The notes beneath the pieces were generated by a model that saw only the letters and a program-made list of their open reading frames with translations, was not told the origin of the DNA and did not search any database. Shown here one piece after another: positions 28,702 through 40,258 of a stretch of DNA of 64,000 bases. Position numbers and translations under genes: made by a program. The stretch spans positions 434,001 to 498,000 of the forward strand of contig NC_015554.1 in assembly GCF_000213655.1 (NCBI RefSeq), given 5' to 3'. Numbering within the stretch: the stretch's first letter is position 1; every line of letters begins with the position of its first letter. Origin of the DNA: Alteromonas naphthalenivorans. GTDB lineage: Bacteria > Pseudomonadota > Gammaproteobacteria > Enterobacterales > Alteromonadaceae.

Positions 28702-30351
28702 TTATTTTGGTGCATTCGCTGCTCTGAAACGGGCAATCAATTGTTGGGTAGATGCGTCAAAACTTTCTTCTTCTGCATTTCCCTGAATGCCTGCTAGTAC
28801 TTGGTTGCCCAGTACTTTTCCTAACTCTACGCCCCATTGGTCGAATGAGTTAAGGTTCCAGATAACACCCTGAACGAATACCTTATGCTCATACATTGCA
28901 ACTAGTGCGCCAAGTGTCTTAGGCGTAAGGCTATCAAACATTAAGGTGTTACTAGGCTTGTTACCCGGCATCGTCTTGTGGGCCGCCAAACGCGTACGTT
29001 CCGCTTCGTCTAAGCCTTTGCCTTCTAGGTCGGCATAACATTCATCAAAGGTTTTGCCTTGCATAAGCGCTTGCGCTTGGCCAAAGCAGTTAGATGCTAA
29101 CATCGCATGATGTGTGTCATCTTGGTTAGGTACATTCAACGGCAACATAAAGTCAGCTGGAATAACCCCTGAGCCTTGGTGAATAAGCTGATGGAAGCTG
29201 TGCTGGCCGTTAGTACCTTCACTACCCCAAATAATAGGGCCTGTGGCGTAATCTACCGCTTCACCGCCTTGAGTGACTTGTTTACCATTACTTTCCATAT
29301 CAAGTTGCTGTACATAAGCAGGTAAGCCGCGAAGGTAGTGATAATATGGTAGTAGCACCTGAGACTGTGCATCGAAGAAATTGCGATACCACACGCCTAA
29401 TAGGCCAAGTAAAACAGGTAGGTTTTGTTCTAACGGTGCTGTTTTAAAGTGCGTGTCCATGTCGAACGCGCCTTCAAGTAAACCTTTAAAGTTTTCAAAA
29501 CCTAACGCTAAAGAAATAGGTAACCCAATTGCTGACCATAAAGAATAACGGCCACCAACCCAATCCCACATAGGGAAAATGTTATCTTCTGCTATTCCGA
29601 ATTCAGTGGCCGCTTTTACATTTGAAGACACGGCAACAAAGTGCTTCGCGATATCTTCTTGTGTGCCGCCCGACTTCAAAAACCAAGCTTTGGCAGAAAG
29701 GGTGTTTTGCAATGTTTCTTGGGTAGTGAATGACTTAGAAGACATGACGACAAGGGTTTCTTCATGATCGAGTTTGGTTAACACATCATGAATATGGCAG
29801 CCGTCAACGTTAGCCACAAAATGAACCTTAACCGTCTCAACCGTATGAGGTTTTAGGGCTTCGGTCATAATTTTAGGGCCAAGGAAAGAACCGCCAATAC
29901 CAATCGCAACAATATGCTTCACAGATTTGCCTGTGTAGCCTTTATGTTCGCCACTGTGAACTAATGCAGTGAAGTCGCGAATTTTATCAAGGGTGGCACG
30001 TACTTCGGGCATGACGTCTTCGCCATCAACCATTACAGGTGAATCAGAGAAGTTACGTAACGCGGTATGAAGAACCGCACGACCTTCAGTGCTGTTGATT
30101 TGCTCACCGTTAAACATGGCGTCGCGGGCGTCATCTAACTTACATGCACGGGCTAAATCGAAAAGTGCACCTAACGCGTGTTCGTTTACGCGGTTCTTAG
30201 AGTAATCAAGAAAAATGCCGCACGCTTCTAACTGCATTTTTTCAGCACGCTTAGGATCAGCCTTAAACCAATCACGCATGTGTGCATCTTTCATTGAAGC
30301 TGCAATTTGATTAAGTGCTTGCCATTGTGGCAATGATGTTAGTGTACTCAT
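28702..30351 (-). CDS. pgi: Glucose-6-phosphate isomerase
   Basis: Interconverts glucose-6-phosphate and fructose-6-phosphate. At 549 residues it equals the E. coli enzyme; motifs include the [17 protein letters not shown] sugar-phosphate loop, [12 protein letters not shown], and the family signatures [15 protein letters not shown] and the [12 protein letters not shown] active-site segment. Second gene of an operon with transaldolase (18-base gap), joining glycolysis/gluconeogenesis with the pentose phosphate pathway. Confidence 0.97.
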   Translation of the reverse strand: MSTLTSLPQWQALNQIAASMKDAHMRDWFKADPKRAEKMQLEACGIFLDYSKNRVNEHALGALFDLARACKLDDARDAMFNGEQINSTEGRAVLHTALRNFSDSPVMVDGEDVMPEVRATLDKIRDFTALVHSGEHKGYTGKSVKHIVAIGIGGSFLGPKIMTEALKPHTVETVKVHFVANVDGCHIHDVLTKLDHEETLVVMSSKSFTTQETLQNTLSAKAWFLKSGGTQEDIAKHFVAVSSNVKAATEFGIAEDNIFPMWDWVGGRYSLWSAIGLPISLALGFENFKGLLEGAFDMDTHFKTAPLEQNLPVLLGLLGVWYRNFFDAQSQVLLPYYHYLRGLPAYVQQLDMESNGKQVTQGGEAVDYATGPIIWGSEGTNGQHSFHQLIHQGSGVIPADFMLPLNVPNQDDTHHAMLASNCFGQAQALMQGKTFDECYADLEGKGLDEAERTRLAAHKTMPGNKPSNTLMFDSLTPKTLGALVAMYEHKVFVQGVIWNLNSFDQWGVELGKVLGNQVLAGIQGNAEEESFDASTQQLIARFRAANAPK

Positions 30352-30369
30352 TTACTAATTCCCTATGGT

Positions 30370-31329
30370 TTACGCACTTAACTTTTCACGAAGCATTACT
30401 TCAAGCTTGTCTTGGTCTGCTGCGAAGTTGCGGATACCTTCAGAAAGCTTTTCTGTTGCCATGGCATCTTGGTTCATTTCCCAGCGGAATTCAGACTCGG
30501 TCAAACGATCGCCAGGGGTTTTTGTAGCGCCATTATCTTTAAGCTTAACAGTAAGTTCGCCCGGTTCATTGGCAAGCTCTTCTAATAAAGCAGGGCTTAT
30601 AGTTAGGCGATCGCAGCCCGCTAGCGATTGGATTTCACCAATGTTGCGGAAGCTTGCGCCCATGACTACCGTGTTGTAACCATGTTCTTTGTAGTAGTTG
30701 TAAATACTGGTAACCGACACCACACCTGGATCTTCATCGGCAGCATATTCAGTTTTACCCGTCGATTTTTTGTACCAATCTAGAATACGGCCTACAAACG
30801 GTGAAATAAGATATGCGCCAGCTTCAGCACAAGCGCGCGCTTGGGCAAAGCTAAATAATAAGGTTAGGTTGCACTGAATACCTTTTTTCTCAAGTATTTC
30901 AGCAGCCTGAATGCCTTCCCACGTTGATGCCATTTTAATTAGAATACGTGACTTATCGATGCCGGCATCTTGATAAAGTTGAACAAGACGCTCTGCTTTT
31001 TCTACGGTGGCATTTTTGTCGAAAGACAAACGGGCATCTACTTCCGTAGAAATACGACCTGGGATAGAGTCTGAAATCTCTTTACCAATAGCAACAGCAA
31101 GTTTGTCGGATGCGTCGATAAGTTGTTGATCGCTATCAGATGATTGTAGTTTAGCCCACGCTACTGAGTCGTCGATTAGGCTGGCATACTGAGGCAAGCT
31201 GGCGGCTTTTAACAACAAAGATGGGTTTGTTGTTGCGTCTACTGGCTGGTATTTTTTGATTGCGTCGATATCGCCGGTGTCGGCAACGACCGTGGTGATC
31301 TCACGTAACGAAGCTAGCTGGTTGCTCAT
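30370..31329 (-). CDS. tal: Transaldolase B type
   Basis: Transfers a dihydroxyacetone unit between sedoheptulose-7-phosphate and glyceraldehyde-3-phosphate. 319 residues; the N-terminal [14 protein letters not shown] motif and the Schiff-base lysine in [16 protein letters not shown] identify it. First gene of the tal-pgi operon. Confidence 0.97.
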   Translation of the reverse strand: MSNQLASLREITTVVADTGDIDAIKKYQPVDATTNPSLLLKAASLPQYASLIDDSVAWAKLQSSDSDQQLIDASDKLAVAIGKEISDSIPGRISTEVDARLSFDKNATVEKAERLVQLYQDAGIDKSRILIKMASTWEGIQAAEILEKKGIQCNLTLLFSFAQARACAEAGAYLISPFVGRILDWYKKSTGKTEYAADEDPGVVSVTSIYNYYKEHGYNTVVMGASFRNIGEIQSLAGCDRLTISPALLEELANEPGELTVKLKDNGATKTPGDRLTESEFRWEMNQDAMATEKLSEGIRNFAADQDKLEVMLREKLSA

Positions 31330-31554
31330 AATTCTCTCTAATCTTAAATTAAAAAACTCGGACGAATTGCCGGAAAGGCAAGTCGTGTAAAGCGGTTCGC
31401 TTTTGCGTATGTAGGGCGTAATTGTTTGATAGGTTCAAACGTTTGCGTATTTGGGTATAGTTATACCAAACCCGTGTGACAATTTATAGCGCAGACACGG
31501 TAAATACTGGCTAATCGGATTTCTCTGTTACGTTGATTTATAGGTTTTTAATGC

Positions 31555-31617
31555 TAAATTCAACCTCAACTTTTTCACAGTGGTATAATAAAGCCTGAAA
31601 AAGATAAGGAGTCGAAG
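31555..31617 (+). promoter_or_regulatory. Probable yaaA promoter
   Basis: A good -10 box TATAAT at 31584-31589, with a poor -35 candidate TTCAAC at 31559-31564 (19-base spacing). AAGGAG lies 7 bases before the ATG. In E. coli yaaA is induced by OxyR; no OxyR site was recognised here. Confidence 0.4.
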
Positions 31618-32394
31618 ATGTTAGTTGTAGTATCCCCAGCGAAAAACCTAGATTTTGAAACCCCCATTAAGGTGGATGATTTCACGCAGCCTACCATGCT
31701 TCAAGACACTGAGCGTTTGATGGAAGTGTGCCGTACCCTTTCGCCAGCCGACCTTTCTTCGTTAATGAAAATTAGTGACAAGTTAGCCACACTTAATGCT
31801 AATCGATTTGCTGAGTTTTCTACCCCTTTCACTGCTGATAATGCGCGTCAAGCCATGTACGCATTCAATGGTGATGTATACACAGGGCTAGACGCTAATA
31901 CACTAAGCAATAAAGCCGTTAGTTATGCCCAAGACCACTTGCGGATTTTGTCTGGCCTTTACGGGCTGTTACGTCCGTTGGATTTAATGCAAGCGTACCG
32001 TTTAGAAATGGGCACCAAGTTAGCGAATCCGGAAGGTAAAGACTTGTATGCATTTTGGGGGAGTCGTATTACTCAGGTTTTAAACGACGCCATGCAAGCG
32101 CAGGGTGATAACGTTTTGGTGAACCTTGCTTCTAATGAATACTTTAAGGCCGTTAAGAAAAAAGAACTTGAAGGTATGGTGATTACACCTGTCTTTAAAG
32201 ACTATAAAAACGATCAATATAAAATTATCAGCTTTTTTGCCAAAAAAGCTCGTGGATTAATGGCAAGATATATTATTGAAAACGAAGTAAGTGATGTTGA
32301 AGGGTTACAAGCTTTCGACAGTGAAGGTTATGTTTATAGCGAGTCACAAAGTACAGCCACTGAATTAGTCTTTTTACGACGCCAAGACGCATAA
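31618..32394 (+). CDS. yaaA: Peroxide stress protein YaaA
   Basis: A 258-residue protein of the DUF328/YaaA family, which lowers intracellular free iron and protects DNA from Fenton damage in peroxide-stressed cells and can bind DNA. Recognised by the start [51 protein letters not shown] and the C-terminal [17 protein letters not shown]. Monocistronic or followed by the GST gene 75 bases later. Confidence 0.95.
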   Translation: MLVVVSPAKNLDFETPIKVDDFTQPTMLQDTERLMEVCRTLSPADLSSLMKISDKLATLNANRFAEFSTPFTADNARQAMYAFNGDVYTGLDANTLSNKAVSYAQDHLRILSGLYGLLRPLDLMQAYRLEMGTKLANPEGKDLYAFWGSRITQVLNDAMQAQGDNVLVNLASNEYFKAVKKKELEGMVITPVFKDYKNDQYKIISFFAKKARGLMARYIIENEVSDVEGLQAFDSEGYVYSESQSTATELVFLRRQDA

Positions 32395-32469
32395 GCTGTT
32401 TGCACCGCGTTTTGGCTTCAATATGGCTTTATGCTGTTAAATTGAAGTATTTTAAACGCGGAGCACGCA

Positions 32470-33108
32470 ATGTATACACTTTATGGATACCCGAAAACGC
32501 GGTCGGTAAGGGTGGCATGGGCTTTAGAAGAAATTGGCTTACCTTACGAGTACAAGGTGGTGAATTTAAAAGCCGGTGAACACTTAAACTCAGCATTTAA
32601 AACACTTAATCCGGCCACTAAAATTCCTGTATTAGTCACTGAACAAGGTGCCCTTTCTGAGTCAGGTGCCATAGTGACCTTCTTAGCAGAAAAGCATGCA
32701 ATGGAAGAGTTTATTCCTGCATCAGGTACATTTGAACGTGGGTTGTATGAGCAAATGATGATATTTGCCGTTAGCGAACTAGAGCAGCCCTTATGGAGTA
32801 AAGCAAAGCATACCTTTGCTTTACCTGAGCAGCATCGTATTCCCCAGATGCAAAACACAGCAGCGTGGGAATTTGATCGAGCGTTAACAGCGTTCTCGCT
32901 ACTTCTTAATGACAAAGAGTATGTGTGCGGCAGTTTGTTCACAATGGCCGACATCGTGACAGCCCAAGTGTTGTCATGGGCAAAAGGCAGTGAGCTAGAC
33001 CTAAAGTTCGACAATGTAAAGTCATATGCTGAACGGGTGTTGTCTCGCTCGGCCTATGAAAAAGCATGGCGCAATGAAGTTGCGCATTTGGCTAAGGCGG
33101 ATGCTTAA
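32470..33108 (+). CDS. Glutathione S-transferase family protein
   Basis: A 212-residue two-domain GST: thioredoxin-like N-terminal part with the glutathione cis-Pro loop KIPVLVTEQGALSESGAI (residues 51-68 approximately) and helical C-terminal part with the FTMADIVTAQVLSWA motif. The N-terminal YPKTRSVRVAW gives a Ser/Thr-type active site. Substrate unknown. Adjacent to yaaA on the same strand, so a shared stress role is possible. Confidence 0.9.
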   Translation: MYTLYGYPKTRSVRVAWALEEIGLPYEYKVVNLKAGEHLNSAFKTLNPATKIPVLVTEQGALSESGAIVTFLAEKHAMEEFIPASGTFERGLYEQMMIFAVSELEQPLWSKAKHTFALPEQHRIPQMQNTAAWEFDRALTAFSLLLNDKEYVCGSLFTMADIVTAQVLSWAKGSELDLKFDNVKSYAERVLSRSAYEKAWRNEVAHLAKADA

Positions 33109-33183
33109 GCCTGCTTTATGAGGCTAGTGTTGATAGCTCGTTTTGAGAAAGGACGCAGAGCGATGTAGCCACGGGTTAAATAG

Positions 33184-33468
33184 TCAGCCCAGTTTTGCGC
33201 CATTAGGCACAGGTTTGTCGGGGCTGACTAACACCACACCATCCTCACGATAGAAACCTGTCACCAAGCATTCTGACGTAAAGGGGCCTATTTGCTTGGG
33301 CGGAAAGTTAACTATAACCACAATTTGCTTTCCCAATAATTCTTCAGCTAGATAGTGTTCAGTTATTTGAGCACTGGATTTAAGCGTTCCAATATCCTCA
33401 CAAAAATCAATAAGTAGTTTGTAGGCTGGCTTGCGAGCCTCAGGAAACTCGCTGGTTTCAATAATTCT
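33184..33468 (-). pseudogene. csaA: 5'-truncated CsaA-like tRNA-binding protein gene
   Basis: Translating the minus strand gives 94 uninterrupted residues ending in PDKPVPNGAKLG and a TGA stop, with family motifs EFPEARKPAYKL, KSSAQIT, VVIVNFPPKQIGPF and SECLVTGFY: the C-terminal five sixths of a CsaA/tRNA-binding-domain protein. The codon before RIIETSEF is an in-frame TAA, and the expected start region (about 15-18 residues ending ..DIRVG) is absent. No start codon precedes the match. The break at 33468-33471 adjoins the repeat array that begins at 33498, so loss of the 5' end and arrival of the array are probably one event. Not translated as it stands. Confidence 0.85.
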
Positions 33469-33497
33469 TTAATAATTGTACCTGTTCTTTGAATTTG

Positions 33498-33506
33498 GAC
33501 ACCCAT
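33498..33506 (-). repeat. Variant copy of the GTGGGTGTC repeat
   Basis: ATGGGTGTC on the minus strand (one mismatch to the 9-mer), 30 bases from the csaA break. It lies in a short imperfect palindrome TCTgTATA...TATAGA (33510-33529) shared with the first full copy. Confidence 0.6.
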
Positions 33507-33514
33507 AGTTCTGT

Positions 33515-33822
33515 ATAGCAATTTATAGACACCCACGTATTTGAAGGCTAGACGAACCTACTTCTTTAGCCTATTAAATATGAACAAGCGTCTATCTTGC
33601 AGACCCTCTATTTAGCAGACAGCCACAAATGCAGGGCTCAAAAAGAGTATCACTCATGAGTCTCATCAATAGCAATTTATAGACACCCACGTATTTGAAG
33701 GCTAGACGAACCTACTTCTTTAGCCTATTAAATATGAACAAGCGTCTATCTTGCAGACCCTCTATTTAGCAGACAGCCACAAATGCAGGGCTCAAAAAGA
33801 GTATCACTCATGAGTCTCATCA
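33515..33822. repeat. Tandem duplication, 154-bp unit A, two perfect copies
   Basis: Copies 33515-33668 and 33669-33822 are identical by eye. Each holds GACACCCAC (33528-33536, 33682-33690; GTGGGTGTC on the minus strand), a stem AGGCTA/TAGCCT 8 bases inside (33545-33550 with 33567-33572 in copy one), a degenerate GACAGCCAC, and the palindrome ACTCATGAGT. No reading frame. The perfect identity indicates a recent duplication. Confidence 0.95.
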
Positions 33823-34018
33823 ATAGTCTCACTAATGGACACCCACACTTTTTAGCTATTCAACCTTCCTTTACGTTTCACTAGCCCATATTAGGCAATT
33901 GTCCTGTGCAGCCTAATGAATAGTCTCACTAATGGACACCCACACTTTTTAGCTATTCAACCTTCCTTTACGTTTCACTAGCCCATATTAGGCAATTGTC
34001 CTGTGCAGCCTAATGAAT
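33823..34018. repeat. Tandem duplication, 97-bp unit B, two perfect copies
   Basis: Period 97: copies start at about 33822 and 33919. Each contains GTCTCACTAATGGACACCCAC (GACACCCAC at 33838-33846 and 33935-33943) and a stem ATTAGGC/GCCTAAT (33890-33896 with 33911-33917; +97 in copy two). The segment ATTAGTGAGAC, here inverted, also occurs just inside the left end of the transposase element at 38520-38530, linking the array to that element. Confidence 0.93.
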
Positions 34019-34231
34019 GAAATGAAAGTATTTTGTAATTAAATTGTTTGAATGTTAAATTGGTATTACATTAATTCTTCGTTGGTAATGTTTTTTGGTA
34101 TTTTATCTCTGCTTTTAAATGCATCCTTGATGGTGTATTGGTAAAGCCATTTGTTGTTTTTATGAAAGAGGTTCGTATCAGGCAAGTACCGCACAAGAAG
34201 TACGCTTAACATATAATTTAAGAGGTTTTTT
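34019..34231 (+). promoter_or_regulatory. AT-rich upstream region of the alginate lyase gene
   Basis: Contains four copies of TTGGTA (34060-34065, 34082-34087, 34095-34100, 34138-34143), the first as TTGGTATTAC, which resembles half of a GntR/FadR-type operator (TTGGTxxxACCAA class). GntR-type repressors control alginate genes in other marine bacteria. Ribosome site AAGAGG 7 bases before the ATG. Regulation is inference. Confidence 0.4.
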
Positions 34232-35767
34232 ATGAAAGTTATCCCTCAACGAGGAAAGTGCAGTAATGCTGCTATGTTGCTCATACTTTCAATATTTAAT
34301 GTTGGTGCTATTGCGGATGTCGTCCCCGCTGATAAATTCGATTTAAGTGAGTGGAATATTACGCTGCCAACTGATGAAAATAATGATGGGAAGCCAGATA
34401 GTGTCTCAGTAAAAGACATCCAAGATTTTTCCCATCCTGACTTTTTTTACCTAGACGAAAACGGCGGTATGGTATTTACGTCTCCAAACAAAGCGCTAAC
34501 AACCGCAAATTCCAGTAACACACGTAGTGAACTGCGTCATATGTTACGTGGAAAAAGTACACGAATTAAGACTAAATCTCCCAAGAATAATTTTACTGTA
34601 GCTAGCAACCCTATAGCGAAACGCTTTGGGCGAGTAGGTGGCAAGATGGAAGCTACGTTAAAAGTAAACCATGTAGCTCTGCGCGCGAAATACCCGGAAA
34701 AAGCACCAGCCTATTCAGTGGTTATCGGTCAAATACATGCCAGTAAATGGGAGAAAAAGATAAAAGGTTTTGGGTGGGGGAACGAACCGCTTAAGATTTA
34801 TTATAAGAAATGGCCTAACCATGAAAAAGGCTCGGTATTTTGGACTTATGAAAGAAACCTTCCAAAAGATGATGCTAATCGAAGAGATATAGCTTATCCA
34901 GTCTGGGGGAATTTATGGACAAATCCTGAAGATCCTGGTGAAGCAGGATTAGCCTTAGGTGAAGCGCTGAGTTACGTAGTGAATGTGCACGGTGATGTGA
35001 TGTATTTAACTTTCGAAGCTGATGGGCATGAAACCGTAGAATATAAAATCAACCTCGCCAATGCTGTAGACGCTAACGGTAAACTTGATGAGCACGACCA
35101 TCCATATGGCTACACGTTAGATTGGAATTACTTTAAAGCTGGTGCTTATAACCAATGTAGCACTAAAGATGACCCAGGTTTCTGGTATCCGGCGTGCTTA
35201 GGTACAGGCAACTGGGAAGAAGATAAGGTAAATGGTGATTATGCCAGTGTGACGTTCACGCGTTTAGAAGTAGGGGAGAGCGTTGCGCCAAAAGCTAATC
35301 ACGGCGAACACGCTAAAATTGGTGCCACGTTAAACGAAAAAGTTGGTATGAGTGTTAGTGACATTCCAGACAATGCGTTAACCGCTATCAAAGCCATTGA
35401 GCCATCTTTCACAGTAAATGAAGTGGAAAAAGAACTGAAACATGGCAACACTTACCTTGATGTTGAAGGCGTATTGGCCGATGGCAGAGAAATTGAGTTC
35501 GATATGCTACAAGTGGCTGACAAATGGAAAGTAGTAGAGATACAAAGAGACTTAGTCTGGTCTCAGTTGCCTGAAAATGTTAGTGGAGCATTAAAACAAT
35601 CTTCACCGGATTTCGAAGCAAAACGCATTATTGAAAGTGTTCAGCATGGCACTGGAATAACCGTTTATGAGTTTTATGCGGTGGACAGCCAAGGCAAAGA
35701 GTCGCGTAAAGAAGTGAAAGTAGAGGGCGGCGAAGCGGTTGTGCTAGCAAAAGAGTGGCAACACTAA
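34232..35767 (+). CDS. Polysaccharide lyase family 7 alginate lyase with C-terminal PepSY-like tail
   Basis: Secreted lyase that cleaves alginate by beta-elimination. Signal peptide over residues 1-28 (hydrophobic core AAMLLILSIFNVGAIA). The PL7 jelly-roll domain (about 30-350) has all three hallmark motifs: RSELR (98-102), QIH (about 166) and YFKAGAYNQ (about 300-308), carrying the catalytic Arg, Gln, His and Tyr. Residues 360-511 form two similar units, each with a P-x-x-x-L/A-T/K-A-I/L helix, V-N-E-V-E-K or E-S-V-Q-H-G strands and a Y-x-V/F-x-A segment, reminiscent of PepSY-like folds and not part of normal PL7 enzymes. The gene stands alone beside the repeat array, without other alginate genes in the window. 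Confidence 0.88.
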   Translation: MKVIPQRGKCSNAAMLLILSIFNVGAIADVVPADKFDLSEWNITLPTDENNDGKPDSVSVKDIQDFSHPDFFYLDENGGMVFTSPNKALTTANSSNTRSELRHMLRGKSTRIKTKSPKNNFTVASNPIAKRFGRVGGKMEATLKVNHVALRAKYPEKAPAYSVVIGQIHASKWEKKIKGFGWGNEPLKIYYKKWPNHEKGSVFWTYERNLPKDDANRRDIAYPVWGNLWTNPEDPGEAGLALGEALSYVVNVHGDVMYLTFEADGHETVEYKINLANAVDANGKLDEHDHPYGYTLDWNYFKAGAYNQCSTKDDPGFWYPACLGTGNWEEDKVNGDYASVTFTRLEVGESVAPKANHGEHAKIGATLNEKVGMSVSDIPDNALTAIKAIEPSFTVNEVEKELKHGNTYLDVEGVLADGREIEFDMLQVADKWKVVEIQRDLVWSQLPENVSGALKQSSPDFEAKRIIESVQHGTGITVYEFYAVDSQGKESRKEVKVEGGEAVVLAKEWQH

Positions 35768-35869
35768 CTTAGCGGAATAATTGAACGTTTTGCGACCAAA
35801 TACAGTGATCTTGCTTGTGCACTTATCTACAGTATGTAATTCATTCTGTTAGATTCTTAGGAGAACACA

Positions 35870-36205
35870 GTGCAACCTGGGCTTTTTTCGTTAAGTTTAG
35901 CGGTCAGTGATATTGCCATCTCGAAAGCGTTTTATGAAACGCTTGGCTTTGAGGCCATGCCGTCGTGCGGTTCGGTAGAAGAGAAATGGGTTATCATGAA
36001 AAGTGGGCAAACCATGATTGGTTTGTTCGAGGGTATGTTTGAGGGCAATATTTTAACCTTCAATCCCACTGATGTGCGTGAACTTGAGCAGCGCTTGAAG
36101 GATAAAGGCATTGAAATAGATGTGCCAGTCAAAGGCGATGAAGGGCCAGGGCATTGCGTAGTAAAAGATCCAGACGGTAATACGATTATGTTCGATCAGT
36201 TCTAG
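35870..36205 (+). CDS. VOC/glyoxalase-fold protein
   Basis: A 111-residue vicinal-oxygen-chelate protein with the paired beta-alpha-beta-beta-beta layout: LFSLSLAVSDIAISKAFYETLGFE at the start and CVVKDPDGNTIMFDQF at the end. GTG start supported by AGGAG 6 bases upstream. The first metal-binding position (usually His) appears as Ser in the LSLAV strand, so the enzyme class cannot be set; many such single-domain proteins are of unknown function. Confidence 0.85.
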   Translation: MQPGLFSLSLAVSDIAISKAFYETLGFEAMPSCGSVEEKWVIMKSGQTMIGLFEGMFEGNILTFNPTDVRELEQRLKDKGIEIDVPVKGDEGPGHCVVKDPDGNTIMFDQF

Positions 36206-36229
36206 TAGATATATAAGAAATATAAGGAA

Positions 36230-36258
36230 GGGAAGCTAATTAGCTTCCCATCTTTTTA
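36230..36258. terminator. Intrinsic terminator after the VOC gene
   Basis: Perfect palindrome GGGAAGCTAATTAGCTTCCC (36230-36249) followed by ATCTTTTTAT. Confidence 0.85.
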
Positions 36259-36272
36259 TAAAACTAAACTGA

Positions 36273-36281
36273 GACACCCAC
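36273..36281 (-). repeat. Solitary GTGGGTGTC repeat copy
   Basis: GACACCCAC on the plus strand, followed by an imperfect inverted repeat TTTAAGT...ACTTTAAA (36283-36305) that runs into the fadH stop codon. It sits in the convergent gap between the VOC gene and fadH, where an insertion does no harm. Confidence 0.6.
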
Positions 36282-36299
36282 CTTTAAGTGCAATCAACT

Positions 36300-38666
<2,367 letters not shown>

Positions 38667-39605
38667 TCACCCAGTTTTAGAAAGAGCTAGCTTACGTTGG
38701 GCAATCGATAGGCCAATAGAGTTTGAAAAGATAGCTTCAATCCCAACGACCATACTATTCCAATTTGTTTGCGACAAGCCGGTACGCTGTAAAATTGGGG
38801 AGACATTGTGGAGTACGTAGCCTGATTTACCTGCACTAATTTGCCTGGCAGTTTCATCGACCAAAGTTAAATAATCAGCTAAATTAAACGGCAACCCTTT
38901 CAAGCCGTGTGACGAACTTCCCACCAGAGGCTTAAGGAACGCTGGTTGGAGGCCAAATTGTGCTGCCTCTATTCGATGTTTAATGCTTGTGAATTCAGAT
39001 TTTTCTGGCGCCTTTGAGATACCCGCACGTAGCGGATTTAAATCTACATAAGCCATGCACGCTGCCAATGCGGCTTCATCAAGTAGAGCCTGAGATTTAA
39101 ACCTTCCTTCCCAAAAACGCCCCGTGCACTCATCCTCCTTGTTAGCTTCACGAGCAATAAACTCATTAAGCAACCTCATAAACCAACTGATATCGTACAA
39201 CCGTTGTCTATAAACATTTGCTGTCGATATGATAGTGGTTATCTGAGCTTCTGTAAGTGATGCCCGCTGTGTAGGCTGCATATATTGCTGGGTTAACACA
39301 GTGCCCTTATGCAGAGAATGCCAACGCCTTAATACTTCCTCGGTGGTCCACGACAAGGCTTCGTTTCTATCTACATGTAATACCAAGTGGGTATGGTTAC
39401 TCATTACCGCATAGGCACATACATCAATTGAAAATACGTTCGTTAATGCTATGAGCCGGTCTTCAACCCATTGACGTCGATGCTCGTAACTTTTCCCAGT
39501 GTAATGGTCATCTCCACACAAAAATGCTCGTCTTACACACCGAGATACGCAGTGATAGTAGGGCGTGTTCTGTAAACAGATTAATGACTTTCTAGGGCTT
39601 GGCAT
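38667..39605 (-). CDS. REP-associated tyrosine transposase (Y1/HUH family)
   Basis: Single-strand DNA transposase of the IS200-like Y1 superfamily, about 312 residues from ATG 39605, where the family's usual start (MPSPRKSLICLQNTPYYHCVSRCVRRAFLCG) begins. The HUH metal motif is H71-T-H73 in MSNHTHLVLH; candidate catalytic tyrosines lie near 131-136 (NVYRQRLYDISW); the conserved GRFWEGRFKSQALLDE and AYVDLNPLRAGI follow. A frame from 39713 would read through the right-end repeat (giving RLDTHPNHP) and is not preferred. Intact, so probably active. Confidence 0.88.
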   Translation of the reverse strand: MPSPRKSLICLQNTPYYHCVSRCVRRAFLCGDDHYTGKSYEHRRQWVEDRLIALTNVFSIDVCAYAVMSNHTHLVLHVDRNEALSWTTEEVLRRWHSLHKGTVLTQQYMQPTQRASLTEAQITTIISTANVYRQRLYDISWFMRLLNEFIAREANKEDECTGRFWEGRFKSQALLDEAALAACMAYVDLNPLRAGISKAPEKSEFTSIKHRIEAAQFGLQPAFLKPLVGSSSHGLKGLPFNLADYLTLVDETARQISAGKSGYVLHNVSPILQRTGLSQTNWNSMVVGIEAIFSNSIGLSIAQRKLALSKTG

Positions 39606-39710
39606 AAGGGAGCTCAATCTCAAAATAGTGATTAAGATACTGAGGTATTTCTCTTGTTGAATATACTGAACAAGAGGATGGTTTGGGTGGGTGTCTAACC
39701 TTTTAGCGCG

Positions 39711-39740
39711 CATAAAAAAGGCGAGTTTTCACTCGCCAAT
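39711..39740 (-). terminator. Intrinsic terminator of the proC-yggT-DUF4426 unit
   Basis: Read on the minus strand: GGCGAG/CTCGCC stem (39720-39725, 39732-39737) followed by TTTTTTATG. It lies 58 bases past the DUF4426 stop and only 16 bases outside the transposase element's right end. Confidence 0.8.
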
Positions 39741-39795
39741 TAGTATTTTTACAAAATTATATTACGTGTTTCGCGCTTTCGGCTTACTTTAAACC

Positions 39796-40236
39796 TTAGC
39801 CATCAACAAACATTTCTTGTTTAAAATTCAAGGTCTGCATGGTATTCCCACGCTGAACATCAATACTAAACCGGTAGTTTTCTCTATCTCTAAAAGGCAG
39901 CACTGCTAGGTAGTAAATAGCATCACCTTCTTCTACCTTTTTAAAGGTGAGTGTCTTAGTGGTGCCTATCAAGTTCTTAGCAGTACCAGAAACCGATACC
40001 CGTTGAGCAGTTCCTGTTACGGCGTCTAGTACTGAAATATTGACCAAGGCGTTAAACTTACTACGAACTATGCCGTAAGAGGCCGCGACCTCAGGGGTAA
40101 GAAAAGGAGTACTCACTACCATGTAATGTACATCCCACTCGCCTAATTGTTGCTTTTGCTCAGCGTACGCTGCGCTACTTGTAATAAGTAACAAACTACC
40201 CAGTAAACCAAAAAGTAATGTACTGATTTTTTTCAT
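39796..40236 (-). CDS. DUF4426 family secreted protein
   Basis: A 146-residue exported protein: Sec signal MKKISTLLFGLLGSLLLITS with cleavage after AYA, then a beta-rich domain typical of DUF4426 (GEWDVHYMVVSTPFLTPEVA, SVSGTAKNLIG). I use ATG 40236 (GGAG 8 bases upstream, clean signal peptide) and not 40320, which would overlap yggT. Function unknown; last in the yggS-proC-yggT series, an arrangement seen in marine Gammaproteobacteria. Confidence 0.85.
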   Translation of the reverse strand: MKKISTLLFGLLGSLLLITSSAAYAEQKQQLGEWDVHYMVVSTPFLTPEVAASYGIVRSKFNALVNISVLDAVTGTAQRVSVSGTAKNLIGTTKTLTFKKVEEGDAIYYLAVLPFRDRENYRFSIDVQRGNTMQTLNFKQEMFVDG

Positions 40237-40258
40237 GTTATCACTCCGCACGTTCAGC

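Noticed and set aside
39606..39713. N-terminal extension of the transposase (start at 39713)
   Set aside because: It reads through the element's right-end repeat and lacks family similarity; the usual start MPSPRK lies at 39605.
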